Below, piece by piece: positions 26,521 through 35,447 of a stretch of 64,000 nucleotides of DNA. Under the pieces are notes generated by a model. That model was not told where the DNA came from and did not search any database. It worked only from the letters and a program-made list of their open reading frames with translations. A program made the translations under genes and the position numbers. Each line of letters opens with the position of its first letter. Within the stretch, counting starts at the first letter, position 1. The DNA comes from Candidatus Methanogranum gryphiswaldense. GTDB taxonomy: Archaea > Thermoplasmatota > Thermoplasmata > Methanomassiliicoccales > Methanomethylophilaceae. The DNA lies in NCBI GenBank assembly GCA_019262145.1, contig CP076745.1:927093-991092 (forward strand), written 5' to 3'.

Positions 26521-26976
26521 ATGTATTGCAGAAGATGTGGAAAAGTCATAGATAACAACTCCAAATTCTGTCCTGAATGTGGAGAACCTACGGGAACGGT
26601 ACCACCATACGGTAATACATGCTACAATCAGAACCAGCAGTATAACAATACGTGTACAATGCCAAAAAAGGACGTGGGTGTGACTGTCATACTCGCCCTC
26701 GTAGGAGGCCTACTATTTTTCAACGGTATCGGACAGATATATGTTGGGAAGATAGGAAGAGGTCTATCCATAATGCTATTCGGATGGCTCCTTGGAGCGG
26801 CAACTATCATATCTATGATATCTTTCGACATCACCAATGTCAATATAACTTTTGGAACCTGGGTAATATTTGCTTTTTGTGAACTCGCACTTTTTATTTG
26901 GCAGGCTTATGATGCATATATGCTCGCTAACGAATACAATAAGAGGACATGTGAAACTGGACATCCCCCGTGGTAA
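26521..26976 (+). CDS. Zinc-ribbon protein with TM2-like membrane domain
   Basis: The 151-residue product begins with a zinc ribbon, MYCRRCGKVIDNNSKFCPEC, typical of archaeal membrane proteins that carry an N-terminal zinc finger. A flexible asparagine/glutamine linker follows, then FFNGIGQIYVGKIGRGL, the hallmark of the TM2 domain, and three hydrophobic helices. Role unknown. ATG 26521 follows a run of AT-rich DNA with GGTAATATC upstream. It is convergent with the MFS gene. Confidence 0.8.
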   Translation: MYCRRCGKVIDNNSKFCPECGEPTGTVPPYGNTCYNQNQQYNNTCTMPKKDVGVTVILALVGGLLFFNGIGQIYVGKIGRGLSIMLFGWLLGAATIISMISFDITNVNITFGTWVIFAFCELALFIWQAYDAYMLANEYNKRTCETGHPPW

Positions 26977-27076
26977 TGATTCGATGATCTGTGATCGATC
27001 TCGTGAGCTACCGTCCTTATCCAAATTAATTTGAATGATGTTTTTCACATCTGGATCTTTATATTTGAAAAATAAA

Positions 27077-28468
27077 TTATTGATCTTTAATAGGTTTCCC
27101 TCTGAACCATGAGATAACAGCCCCGATTATACACAATGCAAGACATATCATGAACGTCAAATGTATCGAATCGATGAAATCTCCATAGTTTGAAGGAGTT
27201 ATATCGCCCATATATCCCATGAATATGGATATGCATATCATGGCAATTCCCATCGATATCATCATCCCTATCTGACGAAAGACCGATGCCATGCCTGCGG
27301 CCTCGCCTTGATATTTCTTTGGCACTGAAGAGACAATAGCTGAGACATTGGGTGCGGAGAACAATGCCATACCGGCACCGAACACCAAAAGTATCAAAGC
27401 CATGTAGGCCAAAGATGTGTCCAATTCTATGAAAATCATCATTGCCGAACCTATGCATACTATGCCCATTCCTAACGTCGGCAATATGCGCTTATCTCTC
27501 ATCCGATCAGACAGAGAACCTGCCCATATTGTGAAAAAAACCTGTACCAGAGGCTGAAGCATCATAAGGATTCCGGCCTCTGTCGCTGTCATTTCACCTA
27601 TGCTTTGAAGATATAACGCCATGAAGAATGTGAGTGATGATGCAGCTGCATAGTTCATAAAAGCAGCTAGACAGGAACGCCTGAACATACTTATTCTAAA
27701 AAGTTCAACCTTCAGCACTGGCTGTTCCATTCCTTTCAGAAGATAAAAAGTGAACGCCAATGATATCGCTCCCAAAAATATGAGGATCAAAGCCCATGAC
27801 TCAGTAATATAGGCCACCCCATACATGAGCATCAATATGGAGGCCATCCAAAGAATAGCGCCCTTTGTATCCATATTTTCTCCGCGCATCGGAGCGATCT
27901 CCTTTTTGAACCTCATAAAGAACACGAACGATAACACAGAGATAGGAACGACCAACACAAAGAGGACCCTCCATCCCATGACATCGGATATAGCTCCGCC
28001 GAGACTGGGGCCCACCGTGAATCCAACTAACATTACGGCCATGTAAACTCCAATGGCCCAGCCACGTTTTTCCAAAGGATATACTGCCGATAACATCGCC
28101 ACACCGGTTACAGCAAGCACAGAAGAGCCAGCACCTAAAATAAAGCGCATTATCAGTAAAAATTCGAGATTGGGACTCATAGCAGATAATATGGCGGAGA
28201 TAGTAACGACCACAAGACCGATCATCGACATTTTTCTCATGCCATATATGCTTGCGAAACGCGCGGCCGGTACCATGAACATGACCGATGCTATGAGAAA
28301 GGACGTGTTGATCATTGCAAGGGAATGAGCACCCACGCCGAAGTCCCTACCAATGCATGGTAAGGCCAAGCTCATCATCGTTCCCATGAGTGGAGTAAGT
28401 ATGGACCCCACACATGTTGCCAAGAGGACCATCTTTGATTCCCTCTTGGAATAAACACTGTTTTCCAC
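27077..28468 (-). CDS. MFS exporter, EmrB/QacA-like, probably TetR-controlled
   Basis: The 463-residue product has fourteen predicted helices, starting with VLLATCVGSILTPLMGTMMS, the loop RFASIYGMRKMS and GPSLGGAISDVMGW. It is a paralogue of the transporter at 6758-8167. The TetR-family gene at 28825-29463 lies upstream on the same strand, which suggests, but does not prove, that the TetR protein senses a compound removed by this exporter. No copy of the TetR operator was found directly before it. Confidence 0.9.
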   Translation of the reverse strand: MENSVYSKRESKMVLLATCVGSILTPLMGTMMSLALPCIGRDFGVGAHSLAMINTSFLIASVMFMVPAARFASIYGMRKMSMIGLVVVTISAILSAMSPNLEFLLIMRFILGAGSSVLAVTGVAMLSAVYPLEKRGWAIGVYMAVMLVGFTVGPSLGGAISDVMGWRVLFVLVVPISVLSFVFFMRFKKEIAPMRGENMDTKGAILWMASILMLMYGVAYITESWALILIFLGAISLAFTFYLLKGMEQPVLKVELFRISMFRRSCLAAFMNYAAASSLTFFMALYLQSIGEMTATEAGILMMLQPLVQVFFTIWAGSLSDRMRDKRILPTLGMGIVCIGSAMMIFIELDTSLAYMALILLVFGAGMALFSAPNVSAIVSSVPKKYQGEAAGMASVFRQIGMMISMGIAMICISIFMGYMGDITPSNYGDFIDSIHLTFMICLALCIIGAVISWFRGKPIKDQ

Positions 28469-28824
28469 ACGCCCGTTAGAACTTGATGGATAGATATTGA
28501 TTTGGGTCTCTGGTACAAGTGGAACAACCGTATCATTCTAATTTTCAAAATAATGACACATACGATGAATATCTGTTAGAATGTTATAACAATTAACTAT
28601 TGAACACAAACAAGAAAAATAAACCTAAGTGGATCCAAAAGACCCTCTTCATACTTTAGGAAAAATTTTAAATGATGACCATTCGACGTAGAGATCTTAC
28701 TTCATATGACAATCAAATGAATATCATTGTGCCAGTGATGGGAATTTCAAATAATGCTTCTTACAATTTAATACAATTTGAACTATTAACATTTTTTGAA
28801 TTGATATTTAAGGCCTTGAAATTT
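28469..28824. other. Intergenic region between TetR gene and MFS gene
   Basis: I see no credible gene. The stretch is AT-rich, with several possible A/T boxes (AATTTTAAATG near 28664, ATATTTAAGG near 28805). The GTATCTTAA operator element seen upstream of tetR does not recur here, so joint transcription from the tetR promoter or an independent promoter are both possible. Confidence 0.5.
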
Positions 28825-29463
28825 TTACGAGCCGCTTATCGCGTCCTTACCATCTTTAAGCTGCACTAAAATGATCCTAATGCTTCTGCCATATGTTCCG
28901 ATGCACTCTTTTGTAACATCAGTGATATTGCGCGTAGAACTGTATATCGGGTATATTCCCACTGCAAGCGACATCTGTGTATCAAAGAAGAACGATGACT
29001 TCTCATAGTCCAGCTCCGGAACGAGCTTGCTTATCAACTTGATCATAGACTCCTTACTCTCAGAGATCTTTGTCCGAACCTCATCCAATTTCTCAGAGGA
29101 CATGTTTTTCTCGAGAACCGTGTGCATTATGGAGTACAATTCTACCATTCTGCCGTGCCTCATCAAACACTCTGCCCACATATCTGCAATCTCATTGATA
29201 TCGTATTTTTCCCCAGACTTGAAAGTCTTCTTTAGATCCTTGGCCCATTGCGCAACATCCATGCTCAATATTACGGCTACCACTTCTTCTTTGGTGGAAA
29301 AATAATTGTAAATTAGCGGCCTTGTCGCATTCAATCTCTTTGCTATTGCCTCGAACGTCAGACCATTAAATTTCTTTTCATCATAGATCTCAGAACTAGC
29401 AGTTATGATCTCATTCATCCGCGTCTCTTTATTTTTCTCAGATCTTGCACGTTGAAATTCCAT
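28825..29463 (-). CDS. TetR family transcriptional regulator
   Basis: The 212-residue product has the TetR DNA-binding domain: IITASSEIYDEKKFNGLTFE, AIAKRLNATRPLIYNYFSTK with the recognition helix. The rest is helical ligand-binding domain without close match. TetR proteins repress their own or neighbouring genes until a ligand binds. Two palindromic elements upstream (29526-29549 and 29570-29592) are its likely operators. The downstream MFS exporter and the tiny plus-strand gene at 29627 are probable targets. Confidence 0.9.
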   Translation of the reverse strand: MEFQRARSEKNKETRMNEIITASSEIYDEKKFNGLTFEAIAKRLNATRPLIYNYFSTKEEVVAVILSMDVAQWAKDLKKTFKSGEKYDINEIADMWAECLMRHGRMVELYSIMHTVLEKNMSSEKLDEVRTKISESKESMIKLISKLVPELDYEKSSFFFDTQMSLAVGIYPIYSSTRNITDVTKECIGTYGRSIRIILVQLKDGKDAISGS

Positions 29464-29525
29464 TTTATCACTAATTTAATACCTATAGTTGATGTTGTTC
29501 GTGCGTATTTAATAATATTCATTGT

Positions 29526-29549
29526 GTATCTTAACTCGAATTAAGATAC
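29526..29549. promoter_or_regulatory. Palindromic operator, probably bound by the TetR protein
   Basis: GTATCTTAA (29526-29534), six-base spacer CTCGAA, TTAAGATAC (29541-29549): a perfect nine-base inverted repeat. It lies just upstream of the ATTATTAAATACG TATA box of the minus-strand tetR gene. This position fits autorepression. Confidence 0.7.
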
Positions 29550-29569
29550 GCTCCGTAAGCAATAAATAG

Positions 29570-29592
29570 TTAGAATACGTTGTGTATCTTAA
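29570..29592. promoter_or_regulatory. Second operator-like palindrome near the small divergent gene
   Basis: TTAGAATAC (29570-29578), spacer GTTGT, GTATCTTAA (29584-29592). The right arm is identical to the arm of the first operator; the left differs at two positions. It overlaps the expected start of transcription for the plus-strand gene at 29627, whose TATA-like CAATAAATAG is at about 29560. Confidence 0.6.
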
Positions 29593-29626
29593 GGCTAAGG
29601 GTGACTGAAGCCTGGGAGAAAATAAC

Positions 29627-29725
29627 ATGACCGAAGTAAAACAGAGCTGGTTCTCGAAAACCAAAGCATCAATATCAAATAAATTCAAATCATCGAATTC
29701 TAAATGCAAAAAAGACAAAAAGTAA
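29627..29725 (+). CDS. Tiny basic peptide gene (32 residues)
   Basis: A short frame starts at ATG 29627 after GGGAGAAAATAAC and stops at TAA 29725. The peptide is very basic (ten lysines of 32), with MTEVKQSWFSKTKASIS and a KCKKDKK end, one cysteine, and no membrane segment. It has a TATA-like box and a palindrome at its presumed start site. It is too short for sequence similarity to mean much; the promoter, ribosome site and operator arrangement are the evidence. An untranslated RNA is the alternative. Confidence 0.45.
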   Translation: MTEVKQSWFSKTKASISNKFKSSNSKCKKDKK

Positions 29726-29992
29726 GGATACTGCCCGCTAATTACGGACAGGGATCTATTATTATGCCGAAACATCCTTAATTAAATTTCAAAAATCGAT
29801 ATGGATCCATCCTGGATATGTATGGAAATAAAATTAAAAACCTCTGTATCCCCCTCATATCCTTCTCCGGCAACATCAAAATAGGATGTCTAATTATTAT
29901 ATTCTGACGTATTTTTGAATTCTTACTTATAATATATTTTAAAAAAATTACTGGAGTAGATCATTTCTGATCATACCCCAGAAAAATCAAGG

Positions 29993-31603
29993 TTACATTA
30001 TTTCCGACTTGATGATCTTCGAAGCCATTTCACCGATATAAACGACTGGACCCATTGTGTGTCCACAATTGACCTGTGGCATTATTGAAGCATCCGCTAC
30101 ACGCAAACCTTTGACCCCACGGACCCTCAGATGTGAATCCACGACAGCCATCGGATCCTTATCGAGGTCCCCAATACGTGCGGTACCAACTGGATGGAAT
30201 ACAGTGCCAGCCTCATTACGTATAAATGACTCGATCTCCGCATCGGTCGCATCGAGAGAAGGATGAACAAGCTCAGTATAGGGGGATAAAGCCTTGGTCT
30301 TAGTCAGCTGCATAGCATAACGCACGCCCTTGATAAAACGTCTCATATCATCCCCATCACCGAAATAATTGGGATCGATCAGAGGCTTATCGTGCGGATC
30401 CCCTGATGCCAGCAATACATTCCCTTTACTCTTCGGGATCGTAAGTATCACTGGAACAGAATAGCCGCTTTTGTCGGCAATACCTTCCACTCCTAAGAAC
30501 TCCTTCTCCGAACCGCTTGCATTATGCGTATAATAGAATATCAACTCGAAATCTGGCCCTTTGTGGGTACCATCCAAAGATACGAGACCGGCAGCCACTC
30601 CGGGATAATAACACGATGGACCTGTGTGATCCTTCCTCCATTGTGCAATGGACTCCTCGCTAACCGGGTTAAGATGAGAATCCGGAATCGATTTAGAAGA
30701 TAAGAATTTCATTGTGAACATCAAGTGGTCATTCAGATTCTCACCAACACCAGGAACGTCCGCAACCAATGGTATGCCGTGTTTCTTCAATTCCTTCTTA
30801 GGACCAACTCCTGACAGTTTTAAGATCTGAGCAGTATTGTATGTTCCGGCAGAGAGGATCACCTCCTTGTTGGCCTTTATGCTTTGGACCTTCCCTTCAT
30901 GTTCGATCTCGACACCAGTTACGATGTTGCCCTCGAATATGACCTTGCGAACAAATGTGTTCGGCTGAATAGTAAGGTTAGATCTTTTCCTGATCTCCTT
31001 GGAAAGATAATTGTCCGCTGGTGTTTTCCTTACATTATCAACAAAATATTTTTGCACGATATCAGCACGATATGCATCCTCGCCGGAGAAATCACCGATC
31101 CCACCAAATCCTGCCTCTTTGAACCCTTTCAACATTGTGTGCACGAAATCCGTAGGATATGCTGAATCCTCCAAACGAAGCATGCCTCCCTTTCCCCTGT
31201 AACGGCTTGGTCCAAGGTTTGTATCCTCAATCCTCTGGAAGATCTCCAGTGCCTTTTCATAATTCCATCCTTCGGCACCTTGTTTTTCCCAAGAATCATA
31301 GTCTTCTTTGGTTCCCCTCATCCAGAATCCCACATTGATCCCGGAAGAACCTCCAACCACGCGACCTCTGGGATGATAGATCTTACGACCATTCAGACCT
31401 TTCTGCGGCTGCGTCTCATATTGCCAGTCATAGTCTGTCCCCCAAACCATGAAAAAAGCCCCTGGTGTCCTGGAGATGTCATTTGTATTCTCACCACCCG
31501 CCTCTAACAATAATACAGATGTCTTCGGGTCCTCACTGAGTCTGGACGCTACTACCGGTCCGGCTGTCCCGGCTCCAACAATTATGTAATCGTATGATCT
31601 CAT
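29993..31603 (-). CDS. GMC family FAD oxidoreductase (choline/alcohol dehydrogenase-like)
   Basis: The product is about 536 residues. It has the FAD-binding YIIVGAGTAGPVVASRLSED, the GMC signature GGSSGINVGFWMRG, the GVGENLNDH, the HPVGTARIG catalytic histidine region, and the C-terminal VADASIMP. GMC enzymes oxidise alcohols or choline with FAD. ATG 31603 is preferred over upstream codons because a strong GAAAGGAGGTAGCG ribosome site precedes it. This fully bacterial-style site, and a family rare in methanogens, suggest acquisition from bacteria. The electron acceptor in an anaerobe is unclear. Confidence 0.93.
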   Translation of the reverse strand: MRSYDYIIVGAGTAGPVVASRLSEDPKTSVLLLEAGGENTNDISRTPGAFFMVWGTDYDWQYETQPQKGLNGRKIYHPRGRVVGGSSGINVGFWMRGTKEDYDSWEKQGAEGWNYEKALEIFQRIEDTNLGPSRYRGKGGMLRLEDSAYPTDFVHTMLKGFKEAGFGGIGDFSGEDAYRADIVQKYFVDNVRKTPADNYLSKEIRKRSNLTIQPNTFVRKVIFEGNIVTGVEIEHEGKVQSIKANKEVILSAGTYNTAQILKLSGVGPKKELKKHGIPLVADVPGVGENLNDHLMFTMKFLSSKSIPDSHLNPVSEESIAQWRKDHTGPSCYYPGVAAGLVSLDGTHKGPDFELIFYYTHNASGSEKEFLGVEGIADKSGYSVPVILTIPKSKGNVLLASGDPHDKPLIDPNYFGDGDDMRRFIKGVRYAMQLTKTKALSPYTELVHPSLDATDAEIESFIRNEAGTVFHPVGTARIGDLDKDPMAVVDSHLRVRGVKGLRVADASIMPQVNCGHTMGPVVYIGEMASKIIKSEIM

Positions 31604-31929
31604 TAACGCTACCTCCTTTCTTATCTTAAACTTCCTTATCTTCACACAAAAAATCCATTATTGATTGTAGTAGAACTGTATCAATTTAAAGAGTTTCACA
31701 TTTAAATGTAAAAAATCACAACCTGTATGATTCCAAAATATAATTTACTTCGATAAATGATACTCTACATATCCAATTGAACAATGCAAATATTTACTTT
31801 TGTAAAAAAACAAAAACCAGAGAAATCAATGCAACCTCTTTTTAAAATAATCAGCAACGTGCAATACAAAAAATAACAACGATCTTAAAAGTTCAAATTT
31901 CTTATCGATAAAAAAAATTACGCCGCAAT

Positions 31930-32215
31930 ATTATATACTTACAATATGTAAGTAGTATATGGAGATGGTTAACGGCCCACGAAGAAGCCGGATACCCTAT
32001 GTGTCGATCTTCAACGTTCGTACAGAACGTTCATAATGACCCATAGTTCCTCGGTCACGGTCATCACACTGAGTCCATTACCATGAAACTCGGTGTAGAT
32101 CTCGAAGATCTTACACCACCTCCTACCAGGATGAACCTGCGGATTCGCCGAAGTTTAAAGCATGCGGCAACTCCGTAGGCTTCTCACTCCCGCGAACATG
32201 CAACCGCCGGAGCGA
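31930..32215 (+). repeat. Unit A of an inverted pair of promoter-bearing sequences
   Basis: A TATA box (TTATATACTT, 31931-31940) precedes a GC-richer stretch in AT-rich surroundings. It has strong hairpins: AACGTTC gtaca GAACGTT near 32010, and GGTGTAGATC tcga AGATCTTACACC near 32090-32115. It resembles the minus strand of 32400-32640 in the box, in ACGGC...AGAAG, in GTCGATCTTCAAC and in GGATGAxCCTGCGGAT. A 25-codon frame from ATG 31959 is present, but the shared blocks are out of frame between copies. I favour a structured RNA or mobile DNA; no known RNA family is recognised. Confidence 0.5.
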
Positions 32216-32399
32216 TTGTATTTTTATCACATCCTGGTATCAAAACAAAAACCAAAATCAGTTAACACAATTCAAACAATACCAGAAGACGGGCGGCCCG
32301 AATCCGTCACGACCTGTCACGTTCCCGGCAGATCCGGTACCGCCCCGGCAGACGGGACACATGCTAATTTCAATTCATAGAATTGATTTGAGATACAGA

Positions 32400-32640
32400 G
32401 AGATAGATTTGTCCCCATGAACTTCTGTCTGCCGAAGTACGGGACGCTTGCGGATCTGCGTGTATTTTTAACGCGAACAGATCCGCAGGGTCATCCCGAC
32501 AGGAAGCATTTTGATCTTCAAAACCAGTGTATACACCCCGTGAGGAATGTTGAAGATCGACATCATTCAGATGTACGGTCCTTCTGGAAGCCGTTTTCAT
32601 ACTTCCCATATAATATACGACGTTCGAAGTATTTAAAGAC
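32400..32640 (-). repeat. Unit B, inverted diverged copy of unit A
   Basis: Read on the minus strand it begins with CTTTAAATACTTC (TATA box, 32629-32638), then ATTATATGGG, ACGGCTTCCAGAAGGACCG, GTCGATCTTCAACATTC and GGATGACCCTGCGGATC, each matching unit A in the same order. A further hairpin, GCGGATCTG...CAGATCCGC, spans about 32450-32495. A 90-codon frame exists on this strand but looks unlike a protein. The two units face each other, with about 190 bases of GC-rich spacer containing the repeated CCCGGCAGA element. Confidence 0.5.
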
Positions 32641-32961
32641 AAGCGAAAAACAACTAAAATTCATTAAAAATATTGAATATTTTTAGAATATGTTCTTAAA
32701 AACCAAATCTCAGAACATTAATTCATTTCTGAAATTGAAATAGAAAACCATACTCTAGATTGCAAAAATACAAATCGATCATGAATGACTTTTATCATAT
32801 TTTGATCCCTTGAATTATAACAATGTCAATTGAAGATGATCTTACACTCGAACATCATCATTGGTCTTTTGTATGATTTTAAGTATTTTGAACAAAAAAT
32901 ATATGTTGTAGTATGGTTCTACGTCCTCATAATGTGGTAAATACAAAAAATATATATTTAG

Positions 32962-33261
32962 ATGGCTGCAACTAATATGAGCAATTTTGTTTTTTTATAT
33001 AAATTTGAAACTATTGATGAATTTTACTATGTAATAGATCATATGGAACCCTACGTCGATCTATTGCCCTATGAAGGTCCATTCTTAGGAGGTCTACCCT
33101 CGGTGAATGATTTTGTAGTAATATATTTTAAAGAATTAAGAAAATTACAAGATATTCCTTTATTGGAATCTCGTATAAGGATATTATACGATTCAACAGA
33201 ACGCGTATTGGAAAGTATCAAAAAATACAGAGAATTAATATTGATGGATATTGACTTTTAA
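32962..33261 (+). CDS. Hypothetical small acidic protein
   Basis: The 99-residue product is soluble, acidic and rich in aromatic residues (FVFLYKFETIDEFYYVIDHM). I see no known domain. The gene is AT-rich, like its surroundings; AAAAAATATATGTTG at about 32895 could be its promoter. The gene stands alone in the accessory region and may be of foreign origin. Confidence 0.5.
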   Translation: MAATNMSNFVFLYKFETIDEFYYVIDHMEPYVDLLPYEGPFLGGLPSVNDFVVIYFKELRKLQDIPLLESRIRILYDSTERVLESIKKYRELILMDIDF

Positions 33262-33346
33262 TATGCTTATAACGAAGGGTCAAATATCAATTGTTCAAAT
33301 TCGTCTTTCAAAAAATTCACGAACGACGAAATAAGGACAGATCCTT

Positions 33347-33517
33347 GATGCTCTGTACACACGATAACCGACAGCATCTCCGCCGATGTATGTCACGACT
33401 GCCGGTGATCCAGGCGATAAGGGACCTCAGAGATACGATCCATGACGTAACTGCAAGATGATATCGAAGCAGCTGGGGGTAGAGATACAGAATTGCAGAT
33501 GCCTTTGTATGAAGAAG
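33347..33517 (+). repeat. Dispersed repeat, copy 1 of 3
   Basis: Shared with 35123-35294 over its whole length and with 36612-36736 over most: GATGCTCTGTAC, CGATAACCGACAGCATCTCC, TGTCACGACT, GATCCATGAC, AGATACAGAATTGCAGATG and TGTATGAAGAA occur in order. A frame resembling that of copy 2 is broken here by a deletion of about two bases after CTGTAC. It lies between two gene ends in an otherwise empty stretch (33262-33738). Confidence 0.7.
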
Positions 33518-33738
33518 AATTGATTATATGTCATAAATTTTTCATAAAATAACAGAAACTGGGAGTAAGATTACTTTATATTCTCAATACATGATTGTTA
33601 CCCGGGTTTCGACTCGGTCAGATATATCGACCACATACTGGATATGTGCATAAAGATTGCAATTACTGAAGCTATCATAAACCGTATAATGAATGTAAAA
33701 AGCAAACCGATGTCTAAACTGCACAGGAGATAAAAATA

Positions 33739-34998
33739 ATGAATATGAGTCTCTTCAATAGAAAAAGGACATTGTATGCGATTTTGCTTACTGTTCTATT
33801 AACTACCACGGTTCTCGCTGTTACATATGATAAAGATGACAGCTCAGCAGTGGTCGCTGATACGTTCAATGACGGAAAATTTTACTACAGCATAACTTCT
33901 GAGGAAAACAACGAGGTATCCATTACCGATACCATGGTGAGCACAGGCAGTATATCCATACCGTCCAGTGTAGAACATTATGGAAAGACGTACAATGTCA
34001 CCTCAATTGGCAATAATGCATTCTATGGATGTTCCGGTTTGACAGGCTCATTGACCATACCTGACAGTATTACTGTCATTGGAAGTTATGCATTCTATGG
34101 ATGTTCCGGTTTGACAGGTTCCCTGACGATACCCGACAGCCTTACCACCCTCAACATTTATGCATTCTGTAACTGTTCCGGTTTGACAGGTTCCCTGACG
34201 ATATCCGACAGCCTTACTAGGATTGGTTTTGGTGCATTCTCTGGGTGTTCTGGTTTCACTGGTTCATTGACCATACCTGGTAACGTCACCATGATCGATA
34301 ATTTTGCATTCTATGGTTGCTCTGGCTTCAATGGTTCCCTTATCATATCAGGTGGTGTGAAGACCGTCGGCTTCTCATCGTTCGAGAACTGTACAGGATT
34401 CACAACTCTTACGATACCTTGGAGCGTCAATGTGATTGAAAATACCGCATTCAAGAACTGCATCGGTCTAACATCCATATCCATAAGTTCCAATCCCAAA
34501 TGGACCGATATAATGAGTAATGATGTGTTCTCCGGTATAACATTCTACGATGAGACCGGCACGACCGTTCTGGAACAAACGGCAAGCAATCTTTGCCGCT
34601 ATTCCTTTTCCGGTACATATGAGCATATGGTAAGGGGCGATCCGATCGAAATAAATTCCATCAATTTCTATGATGAGGAAGGTTGGCCACTGGACGAACC
34701 GATCCAACCTGACGTGGCCAAAGGAAGCTCTTTCATCATCCCTTCATACTCAGGGATCAAGACTGGATATGTTTTCAGCGGATGGAATGACGGAACAGCC
34801 ATCTATGCAGCAGGGTCCACATATACGACAGGTTCGTCCGATGTTTCTTTTACAATCGTATGGACCGCTACAGATAGTAACGATGCCGATGATTCCAATT
34901 CTTCTACCGATTGGTTATTGTATGCTACAATTGTCATCGTTATTCTGATTGTAATAGGTCTTGCCGCATATTACTTCAAAATCCGGAAGAATGCATGA
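33739..34998 (+). CDS. BspA-like leucine-rich repeat surface protein with C-terminal anchor
   Basis: The 419-residue product has a signal/anchor helix (TLYAILLTVLLTTTVLAVTY), then seven tandem LRR_5 (BspA-like) units of about 24 residues each, the first five containing almost identical (A/S)FYGCSGLTGSLTIPDS. An InlB-type domain follows (GYVFSGWNDGTAIYAAGSTY), and a C-terminal helix and basic tail (ATIVIVILIVIGLAAYY) anchor it. ATG 33739 follows CAGGAGAT. Such proteins mediate adhesion and occur in gut-associated archaea, likely acquired from bacteria. The near-identical repeats suggest recent unit duplication. Confidence 0.88.
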   Translation: MNMSLFNRKRTLYAILLTVLLTTTVLAVTYDKDDSSAVVADTFNDGKFYYSITSEENNEVSITDTMVSTGSISIPSSVEHYGKTYNVTSIGNNAFYGCSGLTGSLTIPDSITVIGSYAFYGCSGLTGSLTIPDSLTTLNIYAFCNCSGLTGSLTISDSLTRIGFGAFSGCSGFTGSLTIPGNVTMIDNFAFYGCSGFNGSLIISGGVKTVGFSSFENCTGFTTLTIPWSVNVIENTAFKNCIGLTSISISSNPKWTDIMSNDVFSGITFYDETGTTVLEQTASNLCRYSFSGTYEHMVRGDPIEINSINFYDEEGWPLDEPIQPDVAKGSSFIIPSYSGIKTGYVFSGWNDGTAIYAAGSTYTTGSSDVSFTIVWTATDSNDADDSNSSTDWLLYATIVIVILIVIGLAAYYFKIRKNA

Positions 34999-35005
34999 AT
35001 AAACT

Positions 35006-35038
35006 GCCCGGTACACATACCGGGCTACTTTTTATTTT
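35006..35038 (+). terminator. Hairpin terminator after BspA-like gene
   Basis: GCCCGGT (35006-35012) and ACCGGGC (35019-35025) form a seven-base stem with a six-base loop, followed by a TACTTTTTATTTT run. Confidence 0.8.
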
Positions 35039-35122
35039 CTGATCAATTGCGGATTCGATAGTTGTAATTCACACCAAAACCTATTGGGACCTAAACGATG
35101 ATTAAGAGCCGAGAAGACCGTC

Positions 35123-35294
35123 GATGCTCTGTACGACACGATAACGGACAGCATCTCCGACGATGTATGTCACGACTACCGGTGGTCCAGACAATAAAGG
35201 GCTTCGGAAATATGATCCATGACCAGAACTACAAGCTAATATCGGAACAGTTGATGATAAAGATACAGAATTGCAGATGTCCTTGTATGAAGAA
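35123..35294 (+). repeat. Dispersed repeat, copy 2 of 3 (most complete)
   Basis: The best-preserved copy. It can be read as two protein frames: ALYDTITDSISDDVCHDYRW before a stop, then, in a shifted frame, GNMIHDQNYKLISEQLM and IQNCRCPCMKK. This suggests the repeat family derives from the 3' end of a protein-coding gene that has decayed in all copies. No database family is recognised. It lies in the otherwise empty 34999-35447 gap. Confidence 0.65.
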
Positions 35295-35447
35295 ATAAAA
35301 AAAATAATTTGCATTAAATAAAACACAAGCAATTTATCCCATTCAATTAATTTATTGAATTCTATAATTTTATGCAGAATAACAGAAACAATCTGAATTC
35401 ATTATGTCACTCCACACAAAAACTTATAGAACCTTATTTAATAACAT

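Noticed and set aside
28672-28869. Plus-strand frame between MFS and tetR
   Set aside because: It overlaps the end of tetR and has no promoter or ribosome site.
32162-32380. Plus-strand 72-codon frame in the accessory region
   Set aside because: It overlaps the repeat units and GC-rich spacer and has no coding signals.
31930-32640. SRP RNA or RNase P RNA gene
   Set aside because: The conserved SRP helix 8 motif and the RNase P consensus (GAGGAAAGTC, ACAGAA in context) are not present in the right arrangement.
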